From contig NZ_JACHDN010000001.1 of assembly GCF_014201095.1 (NCBI RefSeq), positions 744,001-808,000 of the forward strand: DNA of 64,000 nucleotides, given 5' to 3'. The notes under the pieces were generated by a model that did no database searches, had not been told where the DNA came from, and worked only from the letters and a program-made list of their open reading frames with translations. Shown here in pieces: positions 8,137-21,918 of this stretch. The DNA comes from Cellulomonas hominis. Lineage in GTDB: Bacteria > Actinomycetota > Actinomycetes > Actinomycetales > Cellulomonadaceae. Position 1 is the first letter of the stretch, and each line of letters starts with the position of its first letter. Made by a program: the position numbers and the translations under genes.

Positions 8137-8261
8137 CCGCGGAGGGCCGAGCGGCCGGTGCGGGCGCGACGGCGCACAGGCCGAGCGGCCGGCGGGCGCG
8201 ACGGCGCGCAGGGCCGGCGGGCGCGGCGGCGCGCAGGGCCGAGCGGCGCGCGCTCCGGACG

Positions 8262-9242
8262 TCAGGCCGTCGGGGCCGCCGTGCGCTCCGCGACGCTCCA
8301 GGCGATGCCGTCGAGGATGTCGTGCTCAGACGTGACGACCTCGGTCAGGGCGCCGCCGGCGGCCTGCACCTCCGCGCGGACCCGCTGCACGACCTCCCGC
8401 CACACGAGCGCGCCGGCGCCGATCACGTCGACCCGGCCGGGGTGCATGAAGCCGAGCGCCGCGCGGGAGGCCCGGTCGCGCGCGAGCAGGTCGTCGCACG
8501 CCGCCACGACCGCGTCGACGCCGAGCACCGAGCCGTCGATCGCGGCCGGCTCGTACGCGGGCAGCCCGAGCGCGTGCGCGGTCACGGTGGTCACCGAGCC
8601 GGCCAGCCCGACGAGCGTCGCCGTGCGCCCGAACGGCACGTGCTGCGCGGCCACGTCGAGCGCCGCCCGGACGTCGGCCTCCGCGGCGGCGACCTCGGCC
8701 GCCGTCGGCGGGTCGGACTGCAGGTGCCGCTCGGTGATCCGGACGCAGCCGACGTCCATCGAGTACGCGGCCTCCGGGGTGCGCTCGCCGAGCACGACCT
8801 CGGTGGAGCCGCCGCCCAGGTCCACGACCAGGTACGGGCCGGGGTGCCGGGAGCCGAGCACGCCCGTCGCCCCGCGGAACGACAGCGCGGCCTCCTCGAC
8901 GCCGCCGATCACCTCGGGCTCGACCCCGAGCGCCTCGCGGACGCCCGCCACGAACTCGTCGCGGTTCTCGGCGTCCCGCGACGCGCTGGTCGCGACGAAG
9001 CGCACGGCCTCGACGCCGAGGTCGGCGCAGACCTGCGCGTACCGGCGGGTGGCGTCCAGGGTCCGCGCGAGCGCCTCGGGGGCGATCCGGCCGGTGCGGT
9101 CGACGCCCTGGCCGAGCCGCACGACCTCCATGCGCCGGTCCAGGTCCGTCAGGGTCCCCGCGGCGGGGTCGACGTCGGCCACCAGGAGCCGGATGGAGTT
9201 GGTCCCGCAGTCGATGGCAGCCACACGCGTCACGCGGGCCAT
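8262..9242 (-). CDS. ppx: Ppx/GppA-family exopolyphosphatase
   Basis: A 326-residue member of the Ppx/GppA phosphatase family (ASKHA fold), which hydrolyses polyphosphate ends or the gamma phosphate of pppGpp. The N-terminal phosphate-binding loop AAIDCGTNSIRLLVAD starts at residue 8, the second nucleotide-binding loop VVDLGGGSTEVVLGE is near 145, and LVGLAGSVTTVTA is near 210. The length fits the short actinobacterial Ppx type (two ASKHA domains, no HD domain). It is the last gene of a conserved actinobacterial set eno-ftsB-DUF501-ppx, all on the minus strand; DUF501 ends 34 bases upstream. Whether it prefers polyP or pppGpp is not readable. Confidence 0.9.
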   Translation of the reverse strand: MARVTRVAAIDCGTNSIRLLVADVDPAAGTLTDLDRRMEVVRLGQGVDRTGRIAPEALARTLDATRRYAQVCADLGVEAVRFVATSASRDAENRDEFVAGVREALGVEPEVIGGVEEAALSFRGATGVLGSRHPGPYLVVDLGGGSTEVVLGERTPEAAYSMDVGCVRITERHLQSDPPTAAEVAAAEADVRAALDVAAQHVPFGRTATLVGLAGSVTTVTAHALGLPAYEPAAIDGSVLGVDAVVAACDDLLARDRASRAALGFMHPGRVDVIGAGALVWREVVQRVRAEVQAAGGALTEVVTSEHDILDGIAWSVAERTAAPTA

Positions 9243-9276
9243 CCTCCCATCCCGGGCGACCGCGACGCGCGCCGGG

Positions 9277-9828
9277 TCAGCAGGTGCAGCGGTCCGGGCG
9301 CCAGGCGTCCCGGAGGCGCAGCAGCACGTCGTCCCCGACGGGGTTCACGCCCGGGCCGGCGGCCAGCGCGTGGCCCACGACGACGTGCAGGCACTTCACC
9401 CGCGTCGGCATCCCGCCGGCCGAGATGCCCGCGATCTCCGGGACCTCCCCGAGCTCGGCGCGGTCCGCGAGGTACGCCCGGTGCGCGCGCTCGTACGCCG
9501 CCGCGAGCTCCGGCTCGGCCTGCACGCGCGCGGTCAGCTCCTTCATCAGGCCGGTGGCCTCGAGCGTGCTCACGGCACCGACGGCCGGTGGGCAGGTGAG
9601 GTAGTACGTCGTCGGGAACGGGGTGCCGTCGTCGAGCCGCGGGGCGGTCCGCACCACCAGCGGGCGGCCGCACACGCAGCGCGCCGCGACGCCGACCACG
9701 CCGCGCGCGGGCCGGCCGAGCTGCTCGCGGAGCACCGTCAGGTCGGCCTCGGTGACCTCCGGCGCGTCGTGCCGGGCGCGCGGCACCTCGGCCGGGTCGG
9801 GCAGGGCGGGTCCGGGCAGGTCGGTCAC
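9277..9828 (-). CDS. DUF501 family protein
   Basis: A 183-residue protein of the DUF501 family, which is nearly universal in actinobacteria and always next to eno and ftsB-like genes. Conserved blocks are present: a CVCGRPLVVRTAPRLDDG region with two cysteines, then FPTTYYLTCPPAVGAVSTLE, and near the C-terminus MPTRVKCLHVVVGHALAAGP followed by NPVGDDVL. The cysteines and histidines suggest a metal site (inference). Biochemical function is unknown. Spacing to the FtsB-like gene is 45 bases. Confidence 0.85.
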   Translation of the reverse strand: MTDLPGPALPDPAEVPRARHDAPEVTEADLTVLREQLGRPARGVVGVAARCVCGRPLVVRTAPRLDDGTPFPTTYYLTCPPAVGAVSTLEATGLMKELTARVQAEPELAAAYERAHRAYLADRAELGEVPEIAGISAGGMPTRVKCLHVVVGHALAAGPGVNPVGDDVLLRLRDAWRPDRCTC

Positions 9829-9873
9829 GGTGGTCCTCGGGGATCGGTGGGTGCGCGGGTCGGCGGATCGGCG

Positions 9874-10866
9874 TCAGGGCGTCGGCGCCGAGGGCTCCCC
9901 CGCGGGCTCGGTGGCCCCGGTGCCGTCCTCCGGCGCCGTCCCATTGTCCCCCGTCGCGGCCGGGCCCTCGGACGTGCCGGTCCCGGCGACCCCCGCGATC
10001 TGCACGGAGTCCCACACCCGGGCGTACCAGGGCCGGGTCGGGTCGTCGGCCTCCCCGCTGACCGGGCCGGCCGCCTCGTCCTCCGGGGCGGCGTCCGGGG
10101 GCACGACCTCCGGGTCGGCCACGCGCAGCGCCCGCTCCCCCGGCATGACGAACGCCAGCCGCGACCGCGCCTGCGCCTCGACGTAGGCGGGGTCGGACCA
10201 GCGGTCCAGCTCGGCCTGCAGGTCCTCGTTGCGCGCCTCGGCCCGCGACACCTCGGCGCGGAGCTGCTCGAGCTGCACCTGCTGGTCCAGGTACTGCCGC
10301 AGGGTCGGGAACACCAGGACGAACGCGATCGACAGCACGATGAGCATCACGAGCGCCCGCACCGTGAACAGCCGCGGCAGCCGCTGCTGCACCGTCTCGG
10401 TGCCCGTGGCGCGCCGGCCGCCGGAGCCCCGGCCGCCCGGCCTGGTGCCACCCGGGCGGGACGTGGCGGGGCGGGGCGGGGCCGACGGCGTCGCCCGGGC
10501 CCGCGACGTCGCGGGGCGCGGCGCGGCGGGGCGCGGGACCGACTGCTGCGGGACGCCGGCGCCGGGACGCGGGGCAGGGTCGCCGGACGCGCGGGTGGCG
10601 GGCTGGGCACCGGCCGGCGGGCGGGTGGCGGGCGCGGCGGTGCGGGGCGACGCCTCGCCGGCGGGGGCGGTCGCGGGCGCCCCGGGACGCGCAGCCGGGT
10701 CGCCGGAGCGGCGGGTCGCGGGGGCCGGCGTCCCCGTCCGGCGCGTCGGCGCGGGCGAGCGCGGGACGCCCGTCGTGCGCGGGGCGGACCGGGGGGCCGG
10801 GGGCCGCTGCGGGTCGTCGGGCGCGGCACCCGAGCGGGGCGCGGCGGGACGACGGGCGGGCGGCAT
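9874..10866 (-). CDS. FtsB/DivIC-like septum protein
   Basis: A 330-residue single-pass membrane protein. The ATG at 10866 starts MPPARRPAAPRSG. Residues 1-160 are a disordered Pro/Arg/Ala/Thr-rich cytoplasmic tail. A transmembrane helix follows at about 165-188 (LFTVRALVMLIVLSIAFVLV), then a coiled coil (YLDQQVQLEQLRAEVSRAEA) and the FtsB-type patch WSDPAYVEAQARSRLAFVMP. The C-terminus is acidic and low in complexity. FtsB/DivIC proteins link early and late division proteins outside the membrane. The eno-proximal position is the same as that of the mycobacterial homologue. The long N-terminal tail is an actinobacterial feature of this family. Confidence 0.85.
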   Translation of the reverse strand: MPPARRPAAPRSGAAPDDPQRPPAPRSAPRTTGVPRSPAPTRRTGTPAPATRRSGDPAARPGAPATAPAGEASPRTAAPATRPPAGAQPATRASGDPAPRPGAGVPQQSVPRPAAPRPATSRARATPSAPPRPATSRPGGTRPGGRGSGGRRATGTETVQQRLPRLFTVRALVMLIVLSIAFVLVFPTLRQYLDQQVQLEQLRAEVSRAEARNEDLQAELDRWSDPAYVEAQARSRLAFVMPGERALRVADPEVVPPDAAPEDEAAGPVSGEADDPTRPWYARVWDSVQIAGVAGTGTSEGPAATGDNGTAPEDGTGATEPAGEPSAPTP

Positions 10867-10982
10867 GGCTCGATTGTGCCCCGCGCGGGGCCTCCGGACC
10901 CGCAGGACGACCGGCCGTGTCCGCCGACGCGCACACGATCCGCACACGCGCGCAGCAGCCACGGCGCCGGCGCCCGGACGCG

Positions 10983-11022
10983 CCGGAGGCCGGCGACCCC
11001 GCGTGGGGTCGCCGGCCTCCGG
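10983..11022 (-). terminator. Strong hairpin after eno
   Basis: Perfect 18-bp arms, 10983-11000 and 11005-11022, around a 4-base GCGT loop. It lies 17 bases after the eno stop on the minus strand. There is no T-run. It probably ends or attenuates the eno transcript ahead of the ftsB-like gene. Confidence 0.75.
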
Positions 11023-11038
11023 TCGAGAGCCTGAGGGC

Positions 11039-12358
<1,320 letters not shown>

Positions 12359-12385
12359 CTAGTGCCGTCCGCCGCGAACGGCGGT

Positions 12386-12400
12386 GGGACCTTTGGCAAG
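12386..12400 (-). promoter_or_regulatory. DosR-box-like element upstream of eno
   Basis: The plus strand reads GGGACCTTTGGCAAG, with the same CCTTTGGC core as the element upstream of pntA. It lies 66 bases before the eno start. The second half departs from the DosR consensus (GGCAAG against GTCCC), so the call is tentative. Confidence 0.33.
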
Positions 12401-12428
12401 GGCTCGGTGAACCGCGCCCGACGCGCCG

Positions 12429-12479
12429 ACGACGCGGCCTCCCTGACCGCCGGGCGGGCGGTGCGGGAGGCCGCGTCGT
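12429..12479 (-). terminator. Terminator of the pntAB operon
   Basis: A 15-bp perfect stem, 12429-12443 with 12465-12479 (ACGACGCGGCCTCCC and its complement), and further GC pairing in the loop. It begins 26 bases after the pntB stop on the minus strand, upstream of the eno promoter region. Confidence 0.72.
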
Positions 12480-12505
12480 GCGAGGTCGGGGCGGGGTCGG
12501 GCAGG

Positions 12506-13891
12506 TCAGAGCGCGGCGACGATGCGCTCCACCTGGTCCTTCGCGTCGCCGAACAGCATCGCGGTGTTCTCGCGGAAGAACAGCGGGTTCTGCACGCCGG
12601 CGTACCCCGTGGCCATCGACCGCTTGAACACGACGACCTGCTTGGCGTGCCAGACCTCGAGCACCGGCATCCCGGCGATCGGCGAGCCCGGGTCCTCGAG
12701 TGCGGCCGGGTTGACCGTGTCGTTCGCGCCGATGACGAGCACGACGTCGGTGTCCGCCAGGTCGTCGTTGATCTCGTCCATCTCGAGGACGATGTCGTAC
12801 GGCACCTTGGCCTCGGCGAGCAGCACGTTCATGTGCCCGGGCAGGCGGCCGGCGACCGGGTGCACGCCGAACTTCACGTCCACGCCGGCGGCCCGCAGCC
12901 GCGCCACCAGGTCGGCGACGGGGTACTGGGCCTTGGCGACCGCCATGCCGTAGCCGGGGGTGATGACGACCGAGCCGGCGTTCTTGAGCAGCTCGGCGAC
13001 CTCGGCGGCCTGGACCTCGCGGTGCTCCCCGTAGTCCTGGGCCGTGGCGCTGACGGTCCCGCCCTCGGCGCCGAAGCCGCCGAGGATCACGCTGATGAAC
13101 GACCGGTTCATCGCGCGGCACATGATGTACGACAGGATCGCACCGGAGGACCCGACGAGGGCGCCGGTGACGATGAGCAGGTTGTTGCTCAGCATGAAGC
13201 CCGCGGCCGCCGCGGCCCACCCGGAGTACGAGTTGAGCATCGACACGACGACGGGCATGTCTCCGCCGCCGATCGCGGCCACGAGGTGCCAGCCGAGCGC
13301 GAGCGAGACGACGGTCATGATCGCCAGCGGGACCAGGGACGGGCTCGCGATGAACCAGCCCATCAGGCCCGCGGACACCACGAGGGCGCCGAGGTTCAGC
13401 CAGTTCCGGCCGGGCAGCGTGAGCGGCGCCGACTTCATCTTCGCGGAGAGCTTGAGGTACGCGACGATCGAGCCGGTGAACGTCACCGCGCCGATGAGCA
13501 CGCCGAGGAAGACCTCGACCAGGTGCACCGCGTCCGCGTGCGTCTCGGTCAGGTAGGAGTTGAAGCCGACGAGCACGGCCGCGATGCCGACGAACGAGTG
13601 CAGCATCGCGATCATCTCGGGCATCTGCGTCATCTCGACGCTGCGCGCCCGCCAGGTGCCGACGGCGATGCCGATGACGAGCACCAGCGCGATGAGCAGG
13701 AGCGTGACCAGCGGGCTGCGCTCGGACTCGTCGAGGCTGAGCACCACGGTGGCGGCGAGGGCGAGGCCCATGCCGACCATGCCGAGCAGGTTGCCCCGGC
13801 GGGCGGTCTCCTGCTTGGACAGCCCCGCGAGGCTCAGGACGAACAGGACGGCGGCGACGAGGTACACGCCCTGGACAGCGGAGGTGAGCAT
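12506..13891 (-). CDS. pntB: NAD(P) transhydrogenase, beta subunit
   Basis: A 461-residue membrane protein. Residues 1-270 hold about eight or nine helices ([20 protein letters not shown], then [11 protein letters not shown] and [20 protein letters not shown]). The C-terminal NADP(H)-binding domain carries [20 protein letters not shown] near 315, then [35 protein letters not shown], and the end [20 protein letters not shown]. Together with PntA it couples hydride transfer from NADH to NADP+ to proton inflow and supplies NADPH. One base separates its start from the pntA stop. Length and motifs are those of a functional enzyme. Confidence 0.97.
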   Translation of the reverse strand: MLTSAVQGVYLVAAVLFVLSLAGLSKQETARRGNLLGMVGMGLALAATVVLSLDESERSPLVTLLLIALVLVIGIAVGTWRARSVEMTQMPEMIAMLHSFVGIAAVLVGFNSYLTETHADAVHLVEVFLGVLIGAVTFTGSIVAYLKLSAKMKSAPLTLPGRNWLNLGALVVSAGLMGWFIASPSLVPLAIMTVVSLALGWHLVAAIGGGDMPVVVSMLNSYSGWAAAAAGFMLSNNLLIVTGALVGSSGAILSYIMCRAMNRSFISVILGGFGAEGGTVSATAQDYGEHREVQAAEVAELLKNAGSVVITPGYGMAVAKAQYPVADLVARLRAAGVDVKFGVHPVAGRLPGHMNVLLAEAKVPYDIVLEMDEINDDLADTDVVLVIGANDTVNPAALEDPGSPIAGMPVLEVWHAKQVVVFKRSMATGYAGVQNPLFFRENTAMLFGDAKDQVERIVAAL

Positions 13892-13892
13892 C

Positions 13893-15455
13893 TCAGGCCT
13901 CCTCCTTCCGGAACATCCCGATCATCCGGTAGGCCACGAGGAAGCCACCGAAGATGTTGATGGAGGCGACCGCGGCCGCCGCGAACGCGAGTGCCGACAC
14001 GACCCAGCTGTCGCTGCCGATCTGCAGCAGGGCGCCGACCAGGATGATCCCGGAGATGGCGTTGGTCTGGGCCATCAGCGGGGTGTGCAGCGAGTGGCTG
14101 ACGTTCGAGATGACGTAGTACCCGACGAACACCGCGAGCACGAACACCGTGAAGTGCCCGAGGAACGCGGCCGGCGAGAACGTGATCGCCAGGGCGAGCA
14201 GGACGGCGCCGAGCGCGAGCCCGACCATCTGCCGCTGGCCCTTGCGCGCCGCGGCCTCGCGGGCGAGCCGGGCCTTCTCGGCCGGGTCGACCGGGGCCAC
14301 GGCGGGCGCGGCGTCGGCGGCCGGCGCGGCGGAGACCTGCACGGGCGGCGGCGGCCACATCACCTCCCCGGCCCGGGTCACGGTCATGCCGCGCTGCACC
14401 ACGTCGTCGAGGTCGAGGACGAGCGCCCCGTCCTTGCCGGGGGTCAGCAGCTTGAGCAGGTTGACCACGTTCGTGCCGAACAGCTGCGACGTGTGCCGCG
14501 CCATCCGGCTGGTGAGGTCGGTGTACCCGAGGATCGTCACGCCGTTGTCGGTGACGACCTTCTCGCCCGGGACGGTCAGCTCGCAGTTGCCGCCGCCGGA
14601 CGCCGCCAGGTCGACGATCACGCTGCCGGGCCGCATCGCGGCGACCATCTCGGCGCTGATCGTGCGGGGCGCGGTGCCGCGGACCAGGGCGGTCGTGACG
14701 ACGATGTCCGCCTTGGCCGTCTCGGCCGCGTACATCTCCGCGGTCAGGCGCTCCTGCTCCGCGGTCAGCGCGCTCGCGTACCCGTCCGAGCTGACCTCCT
14801 GCTGGGCGGCCTGCGCCTGGACGAAGGACGCGCCCATCGACTCGATCTGCTCGCCGACCTCCGGCCGCACGTCGTACGCCCGGACCTGCGCGCCGAGGCT
14901 GCCGGCCGCGCCGATGGCCGCGAGGCCCGCGACGCCGGCGCCGATCACGAACACCGTGGCGGGCGGGGTCTTGCCTGCGGCCGTCACCTGGCCGGTGAAC
15001 ATGCCGCCGAACTCCTCGGCCGCCTCGATGACGGCGCGGTAGCCCGCGACGTTCGACATCGTGCTGAGCACGTCGAGGGCCTGCGCGCGGGAGATGCGCG
15101 GCACGGCGTCGAGGGCCAGCGCCGAGACGCCGCGGGCCGCGAGGGCCTCGACGAGCTCGGGGTGCGCGGCCGGGGCCATCATCGACACCACCGTGGCGCC
15201 CGGCGTGAGCGCCGCGATCTCGGCCTCCCCCGGCGCGTTCACCGCGGTGACGACGTCGCTGGCCCACACCTCGGCCGTGTCGGCGAGCGCCGCACCCGCC
15301 TCGGCGTAGGCCGCGTCCGGGAAGCTCGCCGCGGCACCCGCGCCGTGCTCGACGACCACCTCGTACCCCAGCTTCGCGAGCTGGGCGACGGTGGCCGGCG
15401 TCGCGGCGACCAGGCGCTCGCCGGGCCGGCTCTCCTTCGGGACGCCGATCCTCAT
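13893..15455 (-). CDS. pntA: NAD(P) transhydrogenase, alpha subunit (fused)
   Basis: A 520-residue protein with the NAD(H)-binding domain first ([20 protein letters not shown] at the N-terminus, then [20 protein letters not shown] near 165 and the RQD-loop type region near 130) and a C-terminal membrane part from about 410 ([37 protein letters not shown], then [20 protein letters not shown]). Alpha-1 and alpha-2 are therefore one chain, as in E. coli PntA. The ATG at 15455 has GGAGGGG upstream; longer in-frame starts lack a ribosome site. It is first in the pntAB operon. A DosR-like element and an AAGCGCTT palindrome lie about 100 bases upstream. Confidence 0.96.
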   Translation of the reverse strand: MRIGVPKESRPGERLVAATPATVAQLAKLGYEVVVEHGAGAAASFPDAAYAEAGAALADTAEVWASDVVTAVNAPGEAEIAALTPGATVVSMMAPAAHPELVEALAARGVSALALDAVPRISRAQALDVLSTMSNVAGYRAVIEAAEEFGGMFTGQVTAAGKTPPATVFVIGAGVAGLAAIGAAGSLGAQVRAYDVRPEVGEQIESMGASFVQAQAAQQEVSSDGYASALTAEQERLTAEMYAAETAKADIVVTTALVRGTAPRTISAEMVAAMRPGSVIVDLAASGGGNCELTVPGEKVVTDNGVTILGYTDLTSRMARHTSQLFGTNVVNLLKLLTPGKDGALVLDLDDVVQRGMTVTRAGEVMWPPPPVQVSAAPAADAAPAVAPVDPAEKARLAREAAARKGQRQMVGLALGAVLLALAITFSPAAFLGHFTVFVLAVFVGYYVISNVSHSLHTPLMAQTNAISGIILVGALLQIGSDSWVVSALAFAAAAVASINIFGGFLVAYRMIGMFRKEEA

Positions 15456-15556
15456 CGACCCCTCCTCATCGGTTCGTGCGCGCCCGCGGGGCGCGAGACG
15501 GGCCGCGGGCGGACCGCGGCCGCGCCCATCCTGCCCAGTCTGCGCGCCGACCGGGC

Positions 15557-15585
15557 CGGACCTTTGGCCCAGCAAGCGCTTTCCC
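15557..15585 (-). promoter_or_regulatory. pntA upstream elements: DosR-like box and AAGCGCTT palindrome
   Basis: The plus strand reads CGGACCTTTGGCCCA at 15557-15571, close to the DosR-type pattern. It is followed directly by AAGCGCTTTCCC (15574-15585), whose 8-base core is a perfect palindrome like LacI-family operators. Both lie 102-130 bases before the pntA start and just after the mazG gene end. Confidence 0.33.
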
Positions 15586-15620
15586 GCTGGCAGACGGGGC
15601 GGCCGGCGCCGCGCGGCGGG

Positions 15621-16271
15621 TCAGGCGTCCGGGGCGGCCGCGCGCTCCGCGGCGCGCAGGTCGGTCTCCCACGCGGCCGCGGCGCGGCGGAGCTCGCCCT
15701 CGGCGTCCAGGCCGGACGCCCGCGCCTCGAGCACCAGGGCCAGCAGGCGCTCGCCGAGGGCGTCGCCCGCCGGCGCGGAGACGTCGAGCCCGGCGCGGGC
15801 GGCGCGGGATGCGACCTTCTGCGCCCGGGCCAGCGCCCCGAGCGCCAGCGGGACGCCGTCGAGCACGGACTCCCGCTGCTTCTCGGTGCGCTTGATCTGC
15901 TCCCACTGCCGGTGCACGCCGTCGGCGTCGGTGACCCGGGCGTCGGCGAACACGTGCGGGTGGCGCCGGACCAGCTTCGCGACGAGATCCGTGGCGACGT
16001 CGTCGACGTCGAACGGGTCGTCGGGGTGCTCCTGCGCGATGCGGGCGTGGAACACCACCTGGAGCAGCAGGTCCCCGAGCTCCTCGCGGAGGTTGGCGCG
16101 GTCGTCGTGCTCGACGGCCTCGGCGACCTCGTACGCCTCCTCCAGCGTGTACGGGACGAGGCTGGCGTGCGTCTGCTCGGCGTCCCAGGGGCAGCCGCCG
16201 GGCGAGCGCAGCCGGTCCATGACCGCGACGAGCCGGCGCAGCGGGTCGCCGGCGGCGCCCGGGTCGGTCAC
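15621..16271 (-). CDS. mazG: Nucleoside triphosphate pyrophosphohydrolase MazG
   Basis: A 216-residue MazG. The GTG at 16271 (VTDPGAAGDPLRRLVAVMD) overlaps the stop of the lipoprotein gene by GTGA. Motifs: LRSPGGCPWDAEQTHASLVP near residue 20, LEEAYEVAEAV with metal-binding EExxE, then LREELGDLLLQVVFHARIAQ (the ExxD pair), and VRRHPHVFADARV. It hydrolyses NTPs or dNTPs to the monophosphate and PPi and limits mutagenic or alarmone-related nucleotides. The position after mfd is conserved in actinobacteria. The C-terminal half is a shorter, degenerate second domain (LGERLLALVLEARASGLDAE). Confidence 0.93.
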   Translation of the reverse strand: MTDPGAAGDPLRRLVAVMDRLRSPGGCPWDAEQTHASLVPYTLEEAYEVAEAVEHDDRANLREELGDLLLQVVFHARIAQEHPDDPFDVDDVATDLVAKLVRRHPHVFADARVTDADGVHRQWEQIKRTEKQRESVLDGVPLALGALARAQKVASRAARAGLDVSAPAGDALGERLLALVLEARASGLDAEGELRRAAAAWETDLRAAERAAAPDA

Positions 16272-16825
16272 GAGCCCTCGGTCGCGGCGGTGACGAGCCA
16301 GGGGTAGCTGGTCGGGCCGGGGACGTTGCCCTCGCCGACTGTGCCGAACCGCGGGTTCACGGTGACGTCCGCGGCGGCGAGGTCCTCGGAGACGGCCTGC
16401 TGGATGTCGGCGCCCTGGTCGGACTGCTGCAGCGCGGAGGACTCCAGGGCGTACCGGGCGACGGACACGGACGCGCCGGACAGGTCGCCGGCGAGCTCGA
16501 CGCCCTGCTGCTCGGCCTGCGCCTGCAGCGCCTCGACGGCCTGCTCGTCGGACACCCCGATGCCGGCGTCGGACGCGTGCGCGCTGATCAGCGGCTCGAC
16601 CAGGAGCACCGTCACGACGGCCGAGGACGTCAGGCCCGGGAAGACCCCGGACAGCTCGCGCGTAGCGCGGTCGACGTCGGTGGTCCGGATGACCCGGCCG
16701 TCCACGACCGCCGCGGCCCCGGGCTGTCCGCCGCTGCACGCCGCCAGGCTGCCCGCGAGCGCCACCGCCCCGAGGACGGCCACCACCCGCCGGTTCGACT
16801 TCCGCGTCACCGCACGCTCACCCAC
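16268..16825 (-). CDS. SurA-N-like lipoprotein
   Basis: A 185-residue predicted lipoprotein. A basic N-terminus (TRKSNRR), a hydrophobic stretch VVAVLGAVALAGSLAAC and a lipobox cysteine at residue 30 point to lipid anchoring on the outer face of the membrane. The mature part starts AAVVDGRVIRTTDVDRATRE, a SurA/PpiC N-terminal chaperone-type fold, and continues with helices (ISAHASDAGIGVSDEQAVEA). There is no PPIase domain. A GTG at 16810 (VTRKS) is an alternative start. It occupies the mfd-mazG gap, where other actinobacteria also keep a small lipoprotein. It is coupled to mazG by a GTGA overlap. Confidence 0.75.
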   Translation of the reverse strand: MGERAVTRKSNRRVVAVLGAVALAGSLAACSGGQPGAAAVVDGRVIRTTDVDRATRELSGVFPGLTSSAVVTVLLVEPLISAHASDAGIGVSDEQAVEALQAQAEQQGVELAGDLSGASVSVARYALESSALQQSDQGADIQQAVSEDLAAADVTVNPRFGTVGEGNVPGPTSYPWLVTAATEGS

Positions 16826-16892
16826 GCCTTCTCGACCTCGTCGCCTTCGGACCCGGACATCGTAGGACCCCGCGCGGCCGTCCCCGCGCCGC

Positions 16893-20546
<3,654 letters not shown>

Positions 20547-20582
20547 GGGTTCCTTCCGCCACGGGGGCGCACAGCACGATGA

Positions 20583-20605
20583 CCCCGGATCCGCAGGATC
20601 CGGGG
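20583..20605 (-). terminator. Hairpin after the first polysaccharide gene
   Basis: Perfect 10-bp arms CCCCGGATCC (20583-20592) and GGATCCGGGG (20596-20605) around GCA. It lies 33 bases after the stop of the GT2 gene and 36 bases before the mfd start, so it separates the polysaccharide operon from mfd. Confidence 0.68.
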
Positions 20606-20637
20606 TGGGGTCCCACTGTACGAGCGTCCGCCGACAC

Positions 20638-21870
20638 TCAGCCCGTCGGCGGCAGCGCGCCCCACCCGCGGGCCGCCGCGGCGCGGGTGCGCGCCGGCGA
20701 CCAGAACTGGTGCACGACCCCGCGGTCGCCGGGGGCGACCCCGCCCGCGGCGGCCGGGGCCGGCGGCTCGGCCGGCGGCTCGGCGGGCCGCTCGGCGGGC
20801 AGCTCGGGCAGCGTCGTCGGCGGCTGCGCCCCGCGCGCGACGAGGACCCGCGGCTCGGCGGCGCGCGGGGCGCCGGCGCCCCCGGGGGCGTCGCCCGCCG
20901 CCGACCGCGGCCGCTCCCGGTCCGGCGCGCGCAGCAGCGCCAGGGACCTCAGGTCGCGGGCGACCGCGGCCCGCGCCGGCAGCAGCCGGTCGAGCGGGGC
21001 CCGGCCCGCCCGCGCGGCGGCGAGCGCGGCGGCGTCCCGCAGCAGGCGCAGGCCGGCGGCGGCCGCGGCGGGTGGCCGGTCGCGCAGGTGCCGCTCGACG
21101 TAGGCGGCGGTGCGGCCCTGGCCCCGGGCCCGGGCGGCGAGGACGCGCCCGCCCGCCGCGCGCGGGTCGGCGGGCACCTCGACCGGCACCCCCGCGACGG
21201 CGTGCGCGCGGAAGCCGGCGCCCACGACGTCCCGCCGGAACACCTCCGCCGCTCCGGGGTAGCGGGCGGTGCCGAGCGCCTCGTCGAACCCGACGGCCTC
21301 CAGCACGGCCCGGGTCGCGCCGGCGGAGGCCTCGGGCAGCACGCCGCGCGGCGGCGGGTCCGCGACCAGGCCGAGCAGCGCGGCCGCGGGACCGGTCGCC
21401 GGCGCGCCGCCCGGCGGATGCACGGCGCCGGCGACCAGGTCCGCGTGCCCCGAGCGCAGCGGGGCGACGAGGGCGGCGACCCAGCCGGCGGGGACCCGCA
21501 CGCCCGGGACGGTGAACAGCAGGTACCGCCCCCGCGCCGCGGCGACGCCGACGTTGCGGGCGCGCCCGCCGGCCACGCCCGGTGCCGCCACGACCCGCAC
21601 GCGGGGGTCGGCGGCGCGCACCGCGCACGGCAGCGCGGCGACGTCCCGCACGACGAGGACGAGCTCGCCGCCGAGGTGGTCGCCCCGCAGCCCGCCGGCC
21701 GCGTCCGCGTGCGGCGCGTCGTGCGCCCCGCGCGCCCCGACGTGCGCCCCGCGCGCCGCGTCGTCCAGGCTCGCCAGCAGGCTCCGCACGGACTCCGGCA
21801 GCCCGGGCTCGGTGCCGTGCGCGACCACGACCACCGACACGTCGGCGCGGTGCCTCAGCGACCCGGGCAC
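20638..21870 (-). CDS. GT2-family glycosyltransferase
   Basis: A 410-residue protein from GTG 21870, with GGAGGTG 8 bases upstream. The N-terminal GT-A fold is visible: DVSVVVVAHGTEPGLPESVR, then VAAPGVAGGRARNVGVAAARGRYLLFTVPG, where the usual DxD-type motif is replaced by a hydrophobic TVPG. That replacement makes catalytic competence uncertain. Residues 330-400 are Pro/Ala/Glu repeats (ELPAERPAEPPAEPPAPAAA). It is the last gene of the minus-strand operon 24438-20638, which builds or decorates the exopolysaccharide. Acceptor and donor are unknown. Confidence 0.72.
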   Translation of the reverse strand: MPGSLRHRADVSVVVVAHGTEPGLPESVRSLLASLDDAARGAHVGARGAHDAPHADAAGGLRGDHLGGELVLVVRDVAALPCAVRAADPRVRVVAAPGVAGGRARNVGVAAARGRYLLFTVPGVRVPAGWVAALVAPLRSGHADLVAGAVHPPGGAPATGPAAALLGLVADPPPRGVLPEASAGATRAVLEAVGFDEALGTARYPGAAEVFRRDVVGAGFRAHAVAGVPVEVPADPRAAGGRVLAARARGQGRTAAYVERHLRDRPPAAAAAGLRLLRDAAALAAARAGRAPLDRLLPARAAVARDLRSLALLRAPDRERPRSAAGDAPGGAGAPRAAEPRVLVARGAQPPTTLPELPAERPAEPPAEPPAPAAAGGVAPGDRGVVHQFWSPARTRAAAARGWGALPPTG

Positions 21871-21918
21871 GGCGCACCTCCGGCGGCGGCCGGGCGTCCC
21901 GCCCGCGGGGCTGTCACG

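Larger units (their letters stand above)
7826..8261. other. Gap between padR and ppx
   Basis: 436 bases with no convincing gene. The padR-proximal part holds a possible operator (7949-7973) and the middle a 56-bp palindrome (8081-8136). The ppx-proximal 120 bases are repetitive GC-rich sequence (gcgggcgcggcggcgcgcag-like units) that looks degenerate. Confidence 0.6.

Noticed and set aside
15621..16271. MazG as part of a toxin-antitoxin system.
   Set aside because: MazG is an NTP pyrophosphohydrolase; no MazEF-type genes are nearby, and its place after mfd is the housekeeping one.
13560..16307. Long plus-strand frames over pntAB and mazG, and similar ones over ndh (3370-6306) and eno (10229-13960).
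   Set aside because: These are complements of clearly conserved minus-strand genes; no ribosome sites or family motifs.
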